In this document: positions 1 to 13,298 of the stretch, piece after piece | Layout of the letters: each line of letters starts with the position of its first letter | Numbering within the stretch: the first letter of the stretch is position 1 | Assembly (NCBI RefSeq): GCF_040954645.1 | Contig: NC_092813.1 | Location: 16,222,136-16,286,135 of the forward strand | From: Diabrotica undecimpunctata | Lineage: Eukaryota; Arthropoda; Insecta; Coleoptera; Chrysomelidae | DNA length: 64,000 nt | Direction of reading: 5' to 3' | Notes under the pieces: model-generated | What the model was told of the DNA's origin: nothing | The model's input: only the letters and a program-made list of their open reading frames with translations | Database searches by the model: none | Program-made: the position numbers and the translations under genes

Positions 1-2008
1 CATATTCATGGCCTCCTTAAAACATAGCTAAACATAGGTTAGGTTTCCAGCCATAAAATGTTTTTCGCAAGAGGAAAATTGAAGTACTTCTTCTTTCGAA
101 AAATTTTAAAGAAATAGATATTTCCAAATGCTGAAATTTGATTTCGGTTATTGTTTGGTTAAAAGATTTAATTTTAAAAATCATAAATAAAATTGATAAA
201 AAAAATTTATATTGAACAGATTTCGGATAGTATTAAATATGCAAAAAAGTTCAAAATAGTATAAAATATAAGACCAACTTACGATCCTTACCATGTAAGA
301 CCTGTAATAATTAGAATTATACCTCAAATATTCTTATTGCGAACTGCTTTCTAAGGATGCCGTACAAGGATTTATATTATATACATAAGTTTATTTTATG
401 GCATCCTTAAAACACGCTCGAAATTGGTTTGATTCCTAGCCATACTATGATTTTTCAAGTCACAGAAGAAAAAATCGAGGACTTCTTTTTCCTAAAAATT
501 AGTATAAAAACAAAAATATTTCCAAATGCTGATATAATATTACGATGATTGACTGATTAAAGTAAATTTTAAAATTAAGTTAAAAAAAAATATTTGTAGT
601 TATTAACTAGGTTTTTTTTTGGTTTTATAGGTATCTCTCCTAACTGGAGGAAATAGTTAAAAAACGATACTCACAATGTAGCAACTGCTACTATAATTAA
701 AGTTAGTTCTTTAATCTCCTTGGTGTGAACTACTTTCTAAAAAGACCATAAAAAGAAATCGACTATATACATGCCTGCATATTCATGGCCTCCTTAAAAC
801 ACAGCTTAAAATAAGTTAGGTTTCCAGCAATGAAATGTTTTTCCCTGTGGCAGGAAAAATTAAGGCATTTAAGTACTTCTTCTTTCTGAAAATTATAACG
901 AAACAGATAAATGCTGAAACCTGATTTCGGTGATTGGTTGGACGAGAGAGATATGATCCTTATCGTGTAATACCTGTTATAATTAGAATTAGTCCTTTAA
1001 TGTTCTTTTTGGGAACTGCTTTCTAAGGACACCGTACAAGCTTTTCCATCATATACATAAGTTTACATATTTTATGGCATTCTTAAAACACGCCCGACAT
1101 TGGTTTGGTTCCTAGCCAGAAAATGACTTTCCTAATCTAAAAAAAAATTTGTGGACTTTTTTTTCCTTAAGATTATAACAGAAACAAAGATATTTCAAAA
1201 TACTGATATAATATTTCGATGATTGACTGACAAAAGTAACCTTTAAAATTCTTTTCTAAAATTAATAAAAAAAATATTTGTAGTAAGTTATTGACGAGAT
1301 TTTTAAACGGTTTTAAAGGTATCTATCCTAACTGTTCTTAGTTCGTTAGTTCTTTAATCTGCTTATTGTGAAGTACTTTCTAAGAAGACCATAAAAAGAA
1401 ATCAATTATATACATGACTTCATATTCATGGCCTCCTTAAAACACAGCTCAACATAAGTTAGGTTTCCAGTAATAAAATATTTTTCCCAGTCGCAGGAAA
1501 AATTAAGGCATTTAAGGACTTCTTCTTTCTAAAAATTATAACGAAACAGATATTTTTCAATGCTAAAATCTGATTTCGGTGATTGGTTGGTTGAAAGATT
1601 TCGTTTTTAAAATCATAAATAAAATTAATAAAAAAAGTTAATTAACAGATTTTCGATACTATGATATATGTATTAAAAGTTCAAAATAGTTTATAATATA
1701 AGAACAAAATATGATCTTTATCATGTAAAACCAGTTATAATTAGAATAAGTCTTCTAATGTTATTATTGTAAACTGCTTTCTAAGGACGCCGTATAAGCA
1801 TTTCCATTATATACATAAGTATATTTTATGAAATCCCTAGAACACGCTCGACATTGGTTTGCTCCCTAGCCATAAAATGACTTTCCTGGTTATAAAAGAA
1901 AAATTGTTGGACTCCTTTTTTCTGAAAATTATAATAACAACAAAGATATTTCGAAATGCAGATATAATATTCCGATGACTGACTGATAAAAGTAACCTTT
2001 AAAAATAA
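1..2008. repeat. Dimeric AT-rich satellite, left block
   Basis: Two related half-units alternate. Half A begins with a phrase like 'catattcatggcctcctta' (near 1, 779 and 1418). Half B begins near 'acataagttt...atggca' (near 376, 1060 and 1810). The halves share the frame 'atggc.tccttaaaacac...ggttt..tcc.agcca.a.aatg', so the array looks like a diverged dimer of about 390+390 bp. The distance from A at 1 to A at 779 is 778 bp. Other copies are shortened by internal deletions. No coding capacity is seen; short reading frames here are chance products. Confidence is high for the repeat, lower for the exact monomer borders. Confidence 0.85.
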
Positions 2009-2831
2009 AATGGTGTACCTCAAGGTTCTACTTTGAGGTCTACTCTCTCTTTCTGCTAGCCGTCAGCGATATTTGCTCTCATATAAAATCTCCTGTTAAA
2101 TTTGAACAATACGCAGACGACCTTATTTTATACAGGCAAGGAAAATCCACAGCTGCAACCTCATCCTTATTACAAAATTCTATCGAGTCCCTTACTACAT
2201 GGTCCGAGAAAACTGGCTTCAAGTTCTCTTCCAATAAATCCAAAATAATTAAATTCACTAGGGGATACTTCTTCTTCTTCTTCTTCACCCTTCAGTAATC
2301 CAACTTTGGACATAGGCCTCCCACAAATGAATCCAGTGTCTTCTATTTTGCGCCACTAGGAGATACAACAGCGCAGAACTAACCAAAATAACACTAAACG
2401 AAGTAAATTTAGAGTTAATAGATCATTACAAATTTTTAGGACCAACTGTCAATAACAAACTCACCTGGCGACATCCTGTCAACGAAATAAAAGGCATCTA
2501 TTTAAGCAGAATGAATTTGTTAACGGCATTGTCCCACCATCAATGGGGTGCCGATAAAAGTGTACTACTCAAAATATATCGAGCTATATTGCAATCCAAA
2601 TTAGACTATGGTTGTATAGTTTACTTGCCCGCATCCAATAATTTATTACAATCTTTAAACTCTGTTCACAAAACTGCTCAATTTGCTCAGGAGCTTTTCG
2701 ATCCAGTCCCGCTAAAAGTCTCTATTGTGAATCTCGTGAACTCCCTCTGTACCTCCAGAGGCAGCAACTACTTTTATCTTATGCTAGCAGAATGTCGTCG
2801 ATTCCGACTAACCCTGTATTTAATCTTCTGA
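2009..2831 (+). pseudogene. Non-LTR reverse transcriptase, C-terminal part (broken)
   Basis: The translated pieces show GVPQGS (palm motif B) at about 2011 and YADDLILY (catalytic motif C) at about 2110. Further on come a KFLG-like block and the thumb phrase KLDYGCIVY at about 2600. This order is standard for the RT of Jockey/I-group elements. The fingers and most of the palm upstream of GVPQGS are missing. A foreign 85-bp insertion at 2269-2353 interrupts the gene just after the KIIKFTR segment, and further frame changes follow after about 2690. It once copied the element RNA at a nicked genomic target; this copy cannot work. Confidence 0.75.
2269..2353 (-). mobile_element. 85-bp RTE-like 3' tail fragment with 13-bp target duplication
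   Basis: A (CTT)n run at 2269-2285 on the plus strand is the (AAG)n tail of a minus-strand element. The insert also carries a phrase like 'tggacataggcctccc'. It is flanked by cactaggggatac (2256-2268) and cactaggagatac (2354-2366), which match at 12 of 13 positions. Removing one copy plus the insert restores the host RT reading context. The similar tail and duplication length of the fragment at 23087-23421 suggest the same family, an inference. Confidence 0.6.
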
Positions 2832-3055
2832 GCTCGCCAAGACCTAGACTAGTAATCTCGCCCAGATGTATACTTTCCATCCCACAGATCCTACAACCCT
2901 TGTACCAAAACACAAAATTATCTTAAACAATTGCATCTACAAAATCAGAATCCTCGACATGGTCTAGATCACCTCCTTTTATAAACACTTTTCTCTGTAA
3001 ATTTAATAAGCCATAAACAAATAATATCATTTTTTGACAAGCTTTCAAGGATATT

Positions 3056-3583
3056 GTGAATACATTCCACTATGATAAGGTGTTATATACCGATGCATTC
3101 CGAAACGCAGATGGAGTTGATTGTTCTGTCACTACAGTTGATACAGTTCTGCGACAATACCAAATATCTAACGAATGTAGCGTATTTTCAGGAGAACTCT
3201 TTAGTATTTCAAAAGCTCTCGATTTCCCTTTTGACAATCATCAAAGTGTAGCTCTGTGTACTGATTCCTCATCCGCAATTTATTCGCTAAAAAATATTTA
3301 CAATCATCATCCTTTATTGCAAAAAATATTAGAATCGATTCATGTCCACACGTTTCGAGGGACTTCAATAACAATAATATGGGTGCCATCTCCTATCGGC
3401 ATCCAAGGAAATGAGATGACTGACAGCGCTGCAAAAGAAGCATCTACATCCAACTTACCCGTCTACAATATACAGCTCCAAGAAGATTTAAAATCAAAAT
3501 TCAAAAGGAATATCCAAAACAAATTGCAGGAACTTTGGATCAGCAAAAACACACAGCTCAGAGAAATACAACCTAATGTTTAG
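3056..3583 (+). pseudogene. RNase H domain of the non-LTR element
   Basis: This stretch of about 175 codons shows the RNase H order YTDA (first Asp, about residue 11), GEL (Glu), CTDSSSAI (second Asp), then WVPSPIGIQGNEMTDSAAKEA, which corresponds to the usual W-x-P-S/G-H-x-G-I-x-GNE-x-AD motif. The His of that motif is replaced (PSPIG instead of PSHIG or PGHAG). The domain normally removes RNA from the RNA:DNA hybrid during target-primed reverse transcription. It is followed by a degraded Cys/His-rich tail to about 3750. It is separated from the upstream RT by frame changes, so it is a pseudogene segment. Confidence 0.75.
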
Positions 3584-4011
3584 AGCTATTTATCTCTAGC
3601 ATCTCTGAACAGAAAAGAAAAGATAGCAGTATGAAGATTGAGAATAGGACACACACGTTTGACACACAGTCATCTGATGTCCTCTACAGACCAACAGTTA
3701 TCCTCTCACTGCAACTATATTCCTATTACCGTCAAGCACATCCTCACATAATGTCAACACTACTAGGCCACATGCATCGCCAACAATATAACCCATAGTC
3801 TAGAAGAACTACTGAACTGTTCAAGCCGACTCAAGCACCTAATAGACTTTTTAAACATTTCTCTATTGTTTAACAAAATATAATTTACATAATATTTTTA
3901 TTCTTCACTATTGTAAACTCCGTATCATAACTTTGTAGGTGTAATTGTAAACCTTTGTTCCCGTGTCAATGACCAAAGATGTCGAGACACGTTAATTCGA
4001 AATAAAAAAAA

Positions 4012-6850
4012 AATGTGTTAAAAGTTTAAAATAGTTTAAAATATAAGAACAAACTATGATCCTTATCATGTAAAACCTGTTATAATTAGAACTAGTCCTC
4101 TAACGTTTTTATTGTGAACTGCTTTCTAAGTACGCCGTACAAGCATTTCCATTATATACATAAGTATATTTTATGGCATCCTTAAAACACCCTCGACATC
4201 GGTTTGCTACCTAGATATAAAATGACTTTTCTGGTTATAAAAGAAAAATTGTTGGACTTCTTTTTCCTGAAAATTATAACAAAAACAAAGATATATCAAA
4301 ATGCAGATATAATATTCCGATGATTGACTGATAAAATTAACTTTTAAAATTCTAACTAAAATTAATAAAAAAAAGATTTGTAGTTATTCAAAAGATTTTT
4401 GGCCGGCAAATAGTTTAAAAAAGATACCCACAATGTAACAACTGCTACTACAAATTTATTAGAGTAAGTTCTATAATCTGCTTGTTGTTAAATACTATCT
4501 AAGAAGACCTGGAAAGAAAATCGATCATATACATGACTTCATATTCATGGCCTCCTTAAAACAGCCATGAAAGTTTTTCCCAGTCGGAGAAAAAATTAAG
4601 GCATTTAAGGACTTCTTCTTTCTAAAAATTATAACAAAACAGATATATCCAAATGCTGAAACCTGATTTCAGTGATTGGTTGGACGAAAGATTTAGTTTT
4701 TAAAATCATAAATAAAAATGATAAAAAAAATGATTATTGAACAGATTTCGGATAGTATTAAATATCTATTAAAAGTTGCAAATAGTTCAAAATATAGGAC
4801 AAAATATGACTTATCGTGTAATACCTGTTATAATTAGAATTAGTCCGCTAATGTTCTTTTTTACTAAACTAAAATTGATAAAAAAAATATTTTTAATTAT
4901 TGCAGAGATTTTTAATCGGTTTTAAAGGCTCTTTCCTAACTGGTGAAAATAGTTTAAAAAACAATAATCACAATGTAACAACTGCTACTATAATTTAAAT
5001 TAGTTCAATAATCTGCTTGTTGTGAACTACTTTCTAAGAAAGCCATAAAATCAAATCGATCATAAATATACATCACTTCATATTCATGGCCTCCTTAAAA
5101 CACAGCTAAACATATGTTAGGTTTCCAGTCATAAAATGTTTTTCGCAATAGGAAAATTGAAGTACTTCTTCTTTCTAAAAATTTTAACGAATTAGATATT
5201 TCCAAATGCTGAAATTTGATTTCGGTTATTGTTTGGTCGAAAGATTTAATTTTAAAAATCATAAATAAAATTGATAAAAAAAATTTATATTGAACAGATT
5301 TCGGATAGTAATAAATATGCAAAAAAGTTCAAAATATTTCAAAATATAAGACCAACATACAATCCTTACCATGTAAGGCCTGTAATAATTAGAATTATAC
5401 CTCTAATATTCCTATTACGAACTTCTTTCTAAGGACGCGCCGTACAAAGATTTACGTTATATACATAAGTTTATTTTATGGCATTCTTAAAACATGCTCG
5501 AAATTGGTTTGATTCCTAGCCATACAATGACTTTCCTAGTCACAGAAGAAAAAATCGAGGACTTCTTTTTCCTAAAAATTAGTATAAATAAAAAGATATT
5601 TCCAAATGCTGATATAATAGTACGATGATTGACAGATTAAAGTAACTTTTAACATTCTAACTAAAATTGATAAAAAAAATATTTGTAGTTATTGAAAAGA
5701 TTTTTGGTCGGTTTTAATGGTATTTCTTCTGGTGGAAATAATTTAAAAAACAATACTCACAATTTAACAATTGCTACTATAATTGAAGTTAGTTATTTAA
5801 TCTGCTTTTTGTGAATAACTCCCCAAAAAACTATAAGGAAATCGAGGATATACATGACTTTATATTCATAGCCTCCTTAAAACACAGCTTAACATAGGTT
5901 AGGTTTCCAGATATGAAATGTTTTTCCGTCGCTGGAGGAAAATTTAAGGTCTTCTTTTTCTGAAAATTATAACGAAAAAGATATTTTCGAATGCTGAAAT
6001 CCGATTTTGGTGATTGGTTGGTCGAAAGATTTAGTTTTTAAAACCAGAAATAAAATTGATAAAAAAATTAATATGGTACAGATTTCGGATAGTATCAAAT
6101 ATGTATTAAAAGTTTAAAATATTTTAAAATATAGGACAAAAATATGATCTTTATCATGTAAGACCTGTTATAATTAGAATTAGTCCTCTAATGTTTTTAT
6201 TGTAAACTGCTTTTTAAGGACAACGTACAAGCATTTTAGTTATTTACATAAGATTATTTAATGGTATTCTGAAAACACGCTCGATATTGCTTTGGTCTCT
6301 AGTCATAAAATGACTTTCTTAGTCTCAAAACAAAAATATGAGGACTTACCATGTAAGACCTGTAAAAAGTAGAATTATACCTCTAATATTCTTATTGTGA
6401 ACTGCTTTCTAAGGACGCCGTACAAGGATTTCGATTATATACATAAGTTTATTTTATGGCATTCTTAAAACATGCTCGAAATTGGTTTGTTTCCTAGCCA
6501 TACAATGACTTTCCTACTTTCCTAGTTACAGAAGTGTGGAATTTCCTAAAAATTATAAAAAAAACAAAGATATTTCCAAATGCTGATATAATATTCCGAT
6601 AATTGACTAATAAAAGTAACTTTTAACTAAAATTGATAAAAAATATATTTGTAGTTATTGACAAGATTTTTGGTCGGTTTTGAAGGTCTCTCTCCCAACT
6701 GGCGGAAATAGTTTAAAAAATAGTTTTTTAATCTGCTTGTTGTGAACTACTTTCTAAAAAGACCATAAAGGGAAATGGATCATATACATGACTTTCTGTT
6801 CATGGCCTTCTTAAAACACAGCTCAAAATAGGTTAGGTTTCCAGATAAGA
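4012..6850. repeat. Dimeric AT-rich satellite, right block
   Basis: This continues the array at 1-2008. A-type starts lie near 4539, 5078, 5860 and 6798, and B-type starts near 4150, 5455, 6244 and 6430. The order is not strictly alternating (A-A at 4539/5078, B-B at 6244/6430), which points to unequal exchange or deletions. The last unit breaks off at about 6850, where an antisense non-LTR tail begins. Confidence 0.85.
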
Positions 6851-8221
6851 AATGTTATTTCAGCATTTTTTCCTTACATGAGGCATCAACCACGCAGGGT
6901 TATTAGCGTGTATGGATTGTGATACAGAGTTACAACTAAACAATAGAATATTAACCATAGCAGTACATAAATAGAAATAAACCTAAATCTATACTAGGTA
7001 AAATATTAAATTTTTGATAACAGCTTGCAGTCTTTGAGAAAGGCGAAAATATTTTTAGTATCACTGTCTTTTCCAAGAGCACTATTATTTAATTTTGATG
7101 GTATGTTATACATTTTGCGTTGCACATCGTACTTGAGACACTATAATAAACAATGTTTTACCGTTAAGACACTTTTACACATGTCACAGACAGGTTTGTG
7201 AGCTCGTTTTAGTATGTAGTCGTGTGTTAACCGAGTATGACCAATCCGGAGGCGAGTGAAGGTTACTTGTCTCCTATTGTTAAATTTTGGGTTTTTTATG
7301 ATTAATATCAACTTCGTACAGCTTGGTTGGGGGGTTCTTCCATGTATCCTGTCATATTTAATTAATCTTTTCCTTAAAGGGTACTTTAAGGTCGGTGTGA
7401 AGAGATTTCGTATTATCTTCTGTGTTTGGGTTCGTAGGTGCATTTTTTTCTATTTTATCTACAACCTCGTTACCTTTGATTCCAGTATGTGACGGTACCC
7501 ATATAAAATTAACTAGTAAATTGCTGCCCCAGTTTTGTGTTCGGTTTTGGAGGCATCGGTGTAAACTTTGAAAAAGCTACCATATTTGCTTAATATTTTA
7601 AGAAATTCTTGATTAATTTGACTTGCAGGCGTTTCTGATTTGTTTAGGCGCAATAATCTGGTGTCAGTAGAGGGAAGTCGAATTGTCCAAGGAGGAGGGT
7701 TTTAAATTGAGGAGATATCGTAGGTGTCTGGAAAATGGATACCCACTGTTAAAAAGTAGGTATGTACGCGGTAATAGAAAGGGTGATCAGTTCGATTTAA
7801 AGTTTGAAAACAACTTTTGAAGCGGTCAGCGAATACGTTGTGTATAACTGGATTATCTTGATTTGACGATACTGCCTCGGCATGAGAAAGATTTAGATAT
7901 TGTCTTCTAAACGAAAGTGGAATCTCTCTAGTTACCCAGTATAGGGATTGTATTGGACTTGTGTGGTGTGCTTCTAAGGAAATTCGAAGACCTGTATTTT
8001 AAATAACATCTATTGTTTTTAAGTACGTTTGTTTGGAGAAGTTGTAAACAATTGACCCGTAGTCCAGTTTAGAATGTACTAGGGCCTTGTAGATAGGTAG
8101 TAATCTAAAAGAGTCGGCGCCCCATTATTTGTTTGCGAGTGATTGTAACAAATTTATTTCAGGCTGACATGTCTTTTTTAAATATTTTAAATGTATCTTC
8201 CAAGTTAGTTTTTCAGTTCGG
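6851..8221 (-). mobile_element. 5'-truncated non-LTR retrotransposon (antisense), thumb + RNase H + Cys-rich tail
   Basis: Read on the minus strand from 8221, the translated pieces are a thumb region with WGAD and KLDYGSIVY (about 8140-8040), an RNase H start FKVYTDASK (about 7580-7545), SHTGIKGNEVVDKI (about 7500-7450), then RLRIGHTRLTHDYILKRAHK and a C-x2-C...HCLL tail (7240-7141). This is the C-terminal order of Jockey/I-type ORF2. The only clean open stretch is 7141-7443 (100 codons). Frames are broken elsewhere, and everything 5' of the thumb is missing. It directly abuts the 5' end of the plus-strand element at 8222. Confidence 0.75.
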
Positions 8222-8302
8222 TTGTAGCAGCGGAAGCGAATTAATAGTTCTCTGTGTGATCGAAGTGCTAATTAATAGAGTTGTTGTTGTTTTTACCAAA
8301 AA

Positions 8303-9330
8303 ATGGAATTAAATTCAGATGGCAGAGGAAATCCAACTGACAGAGGAAGGATTGACGATGTTGCTAGTAATATGGATTATGAAGTTAATGAAAAACAAAA
8401 GCGTTCTGAGGAAATTATAAGTATTGATATTAATACACAATCAAAACAGGTACCGATAACAAATTCAAAAAACTTTATACCAGATTATCAGGTGAGCAAT
8501 AAAACAAATATTAATATAGGCCACTCCATAATGTCGGAGGTGAAAAATAAATACAGTCAAGGTGACCAAGGTCCTTATTTTGTTTTTATGCAGAATAAGG
8601 AAGGTAACATTGGCCGATTGCATCGCATAGCGACAGCACGATTAATTTTAGGTGCAGTACCTGCAATTAAAGATAATATTGTTAATATTAATATTATAGG
8701 AAAAAATAAAATTAAAATTGAATGTAACACATATAAAAGCGCTAATATTTTAGTGGAATGTAAAAAGGTAATAGAAAGAAATTACGATTTATATATTCCA
8801 AATTTTTTTCTCAAAAGAGTGAAGTAATTAAAGGGGTAGACAAAAATATTTCAGAAAACGAATTAAAAGGTATTATCGTTCCAAGATACGGCAATTTTAA
8901 AGTAATAAACGTTAAAAGAATAAAGCGAAAAGAAAATGATCAACTGGTGGAGACGAGTACGATAGTGGTGTCTTTCAGAGGCCAAATGATTCCAAAACAA
9001 GTAATCATTGAACGAATGATATACCAAGTGGAACCTTACGTTCCGAGAGTAATACAATGCCTTAATTGCATTAGATACGGACACGTTACGTCACAATGTC
9101 GAGGTAAGAAAAGATGCAGCAAGTGCGGGCAGAAACATGATTCAGATGTATGCGATTTAACAGATCCCACTTGTATATTATGTTTCGGAAACCATTCAGC
9201 ATTAGATCGAAACAAGTGCGCTGAGTTTGAAAAACAAAAGGGTATTAAATATATAATGGCAAATGAAAATTTACCTTTTGAAGAAGCAAAATTAAAATAC
9301 AGCAGTAGCTATAGGACAGCCCTGAATTGA
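8303..9330 (+). pseudogene. ORF1, Gag-like nucleic-acid-binding protein (one frameshift)
   Basis: An ATG at 8303 opens 174 codons that run off frame near a T7 run at 8803-8809. The other frame continues to 9330. The second half carries three Cys/His clusters typical of I/Jockey ORF1 proteins: CLNCIRYGHVTSQC, CSKCGQKHDSDVC and CILCFGNHSALDRNKC. ORF1 proteins of this kind bind element RNA and assemble the ribonucleoprotein. The first about 80 residues are polar and of low complexity. The middle (about residues 95-250, across the shift) resembles the fold region before the knuckles. The single shift in a homopolymer suggests either recent decay or an assembly error. Confidence 0.75.
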
Positions 9331-9652
9331 ACAAACACAGGAAATAGGTACACAGTGACAACCACAAGAAAATGAAGCGAAGGAGCTCAAAATAAATCAG
9401 TTTATCCTAATTCAAAAGAACACGAAAATAAACTGGACACTGCAAGCGCTTCTGCTTACCCGTCGTTACCAATTATAAACAACCCATTATACCAAAATCA
9501 AACAAAAATAGTCCAACAAAACTCACTAACTAGTAAACAAATTACTGATAATATAGTAACAATATTTCAAAATTTCTTAGACATAAACTTAATTCCAATA
9601 GCAAACAAACAAATTTTAGACGACATTAAAAGTAATATAGAAAAAGTTTTAA

Positions 9653-12600
9653 ATGGCCCTAGTAAATAATAAGATTTTACAATGGAATTCACGATCAATA
9701 GTGAACAATAAAGGCCATTTTGAAAAGTACATTTTCGAAAATAATTTCTTAGCTCTTCTTTTAAGTGAAACTTGGTTAAAACCGAATTCAAAGATAAGCT
9801 TTTCCCAATATAACATCTTCCGTGAAGATAGATCAGATGGTTATGCAGGAGTGGTGATATTATTAAGAAAAAATATCAATTTTCAGAACAATTTAAATTT
9901 TTATAAAATAAATAATGTCATGTGCGTTGCAGTACAGATTAAAATAAATAATAAAAACTTAAATTTATATTCCATTTATGCAAAACCCAAATTATGTGTG
10001 TCAAAACACGAATGGGTTAAATTTTTTAATAGTTTACAAAAACCTTTTTTAATAGGGGGAGATTTCAACTGCCATAATAAAATGTGGGGCTGTGATGTCA
10101 CCGATCAAGAAGGTATTTATCTTTTTGAGGCTATGGAGGAATGTGGACTTAATTTCCTAAATAATGGGTCAGAAACATTAATTCGTAGACCTATGAATTT
10201 AAATAGATCTGCTATAGACTTAAAAATTTGCTCTAGGGATATCTATTACAAATTTAATTGGCAAACAGAAACTTTGAGTCTGGGTTCTGATCACTACCCA
10301 ATAGTAATAAAATTTAACCATAATCCTGATAATAACGTTACTAATAGTAATGGTGTCATTGAAACTAATGATATATCTAGATCTAGAATTACATGGGATA
10401 TTAAAAAGGCAGACTGGGCTTTCTTTAAATATCTCTTAAACAATGAAAAGAATATCTGATAGTTCAGAGCAAGAATATTCCACATTTTGTGACTAAATCA
10501 ATTTAGCTATTAAATGCTCTATTCCAGAGAGGAAAGGAAGGCCCAATGCAAAATTTAATAAACCATGATGGAATGATGATTGTAGGGACGCTATAAAACA
10601 ACAAAAAGAAGCTTTTTTGCAGTTTAAAAGACTATCTAATTACGATAATTATTTAAAATACCAACAAGCAGAAGCTTAAAAAAAAAAGAATTATTTTAGG
10701 CAGCAAAAGAGCTTCTTGGAAAAACTTTTGTAATAGTTTACATAAAAATACACCCATTAGCAAAATATGGAATGAAATAAGAAAATTAAAAAACGTTTAT
10801 AATCCTCCCAATAATCCGATAGTTGTAAATGAGTGGACAGATATATTTTTTAATAAAATTGCTAGACCTTGGGTTATAGAAGGAGAAATTAATCACAGGA
10901 ACCCTACGGATAATAGACATGACAATGACGAAGCAAACAAAGACAACATATTTCTCACACAAGCATTTAGTCTGGAAGAATTAAAGAACTGCCTAAAAGG
11001 ACATAATAATTCAGCCCCAAGATTAGATGGTATACAATATAGTATGTTGTATAATTTACCCATACATAAGAAAGTTCAACTACTAAATGTAATAAACAAT
11101 ATCTGGATGAGTATGGATATACCACGTGCATGGAAAGAGTACATCATAGTTCCAATTCTTAAGGCACACAAATCACGAAACTGTCCGGATTCGTATAGAG
11201 GCATTTCACTATCATCATGTGTGTTAAAAACAATGAAAAGAATGATTAAATGTAGACTAGAATTCTGGTTAGAAAAAAATTCTAGAATACCTGCAACACA
11301 ATTCGGCTTTAGAAAATCATGTTCTACGATGGAAAATTTAACGCACTTAATACTGCATATATATAACTCATTTTCCGTCAACAAGTCGGTATTTACTACA
11401 TTCATAGACATAAAAAATGCATATGAAAATGTGAACCTACAACTCCTATACCACAAAATGAAAGAAATCGGACTGCCAGATATACTCTGCTGGAAACTTC
11501 ATCAACTTTACATCAATAGAACTCTTTATCTTCAAATTAATAACAAACTAATAGGACCGAGAGTTTCAAACATCGGGTTACCTCAAGGGAGCATCTTAAG
11601 TCCAATATTATACCTTATTTACACAGCTCATATAGGTCAAAGCATAATTACTAGCAACCAAGATAAAATATTACAATTCACAGATGATATATGCATATAT
11701 GTAGATCAATTGGAAATAGAACAAGGCAGTAGAAAAATAAATACAGTATTTAAACATCTACAAGAAGACCTAGATCAAATAGCATTAAACATATCAACCA
11801 AAAAAATACAAGCTTGCATATTCTCCCGAAAACGAAACATCCCAGAAGTAGTGGAGTTGCAAAATGTCTCGTTTAAAGTTCAACCTAAAGTTAAATATTT
11901 GGGTATTATACTGGATAGGAAAATGATTTGAAAACCTGGGGATCAGATCCCAACATAGCATTACTAATATATAGATCATACACAAGATCAATATTAGATT
12001 ACGGATGTTACTTTTACAATCAAGCCGCCAAAACCCATCTTCAAAAAATAGACATCCTTTCAAATAAATGCCTCAGATTATGTAAAGGAGCTTTGATAAG
12101 TACTCCAATATCAAACCTAAGCGTAGAGTGTAATGAACTACCACTATAGTTAAGAAGGAAAACTATGTGTTAAAAATTTATAACTAAAATGATAACTAAA
12201 GAGAGCATAATATGTAACGACTGCCACAAACTTTATGTAAATGACCTAACCACTGAATACTGGAGGAAAAAGCCAACATCACTACTTGCCGAAAGTTACA
12301 ATAGAATAAGACAATTTAAAAATAAACTATACACACCAACTCTGCCATCCATGTTTCAGATAAATCTAAACAATATACCAAACATACAACCAACCTACAT
12401 GAGAGATTACTCGAAATTTCCAGTTTACTTAAGGAATGCCATATTTAATGTGGATATAGAAACTTTATTTCCGGAACATTACCAAATTTATACCGATGCC
12501 TCAAAAATGAATTCGAGAGTGGCCGCTGCCGTGTGGGACCCTGGGACAAAGTATAAAGAGGGTATACGACTTAATGAAAATTTTACAACATTTTCAGCGG

Positions 12601-13298
12601 AACTTATTGCAATACTGAGAGCAATGCAGTATATAAGCAGTATAAACAATAACGAAGAGAAACTTCTAATCCTTACAGACAGCAAAAGTGCTTTACTTAA
12701 ACTGAAAAGTTTGAAGGACATATCAAACTACATATATATTGACATTATTAAAGCATATATCGCACTTAAGGCTAAGGGCAAACAAATATCATTTTGTTTT
12801 ACTTTAGCTAAGAAGGCCACCGAACAAGAAAATGAAAGTAAATATAAATTAACATTAAATGATGTTTACGCTAATATTACCAGCAATAAAACCAAAACCT
12901 GGCAACAATGGTATAACAACTCAACTAAAGGGCTATTCTACAAAAACATACAATTAAATATTCCATCTAAATCATGGTTTAATCATTACCACGGCGAAAA
13001 AATCGTTGTTTCATACATATGCAGACTTAGATTTGGACACTGCCTAGTTCCAGAACACAAATTTAAAATAGGTCTTAGTGATAGTAATCTTTGTGAATGT
13101 GGTGAGTTAGGATCTGCAGAAGACATGATACTAAACTGTAGACTAAAGATAATAGAAATAAATCAATTTATGAATCAAGTATGTAGAGAAACCAATATTA
13201 CAAGATCTTTTAATTTAAAAACAATATTATCTAGTTTAGACGAACGTGTATATGAGATTCTAATTACACACATACTTAATATAAAATTAAAATTGTGA
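9653..13298 (+). pseudogene. ORF2: endonuclease-reverse transcriptase-RNase H (multiply broken)
   Basis: The start at 9653 fits the usual ORF2 opening (ILQWNSRSI). The endonuclease (9653-10459) shows LLSETW, GGDFNCHN and SDHYP, the APE-type catalytic set. Then come stops and shifts (10455-11040), including a stop where a WW pair is expected near 10568. The RT (11044-11931) has GISLSS, TQFGFRKSCST, GLPQGSILSP and, for the catalytic box, FTDD instead of F/YADD. A short deletion follows LDRKM at 11931, and the thumb continues in another frame to 12149, where TAG and then TAA break it. RNase H (12189-13298) has YTDASK, AELIAI and LTDSKSA, but the W-x-P-G-H-x-G-I-x-GNE part is deleted near 12800. 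The tail has CECG...MILNC. Confidence 0.8.

Larger units (their letters stand above)
2009..4011 (+). mobile_element. 5'-truncated Jockey/I-like non-LTR retrotransposon inside the satellite
   Basis: A reverse-transcriptase fragment starts abruptly at the GVPQGS motif, followed by YADD, a thumb region, an RNase H domain and a 3' UTR ending in an A-rich tail near 4002-4011. Satellite sequence lies on both sides. The frame is broken many times, so the copy is dead. The satellite on its right (from about 4012) repeats the stretch 1668-2008 closely, so the insertion is bracketed by about 340 bp of near-duplicate satellite. Confidence 0.8.

Noticed and set aside
11076..11456. Minus-strand 126-codon frame opposite the I-like RT
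   Set aside because: It is an antisense shadow of the RT gene, and no domain is seen.
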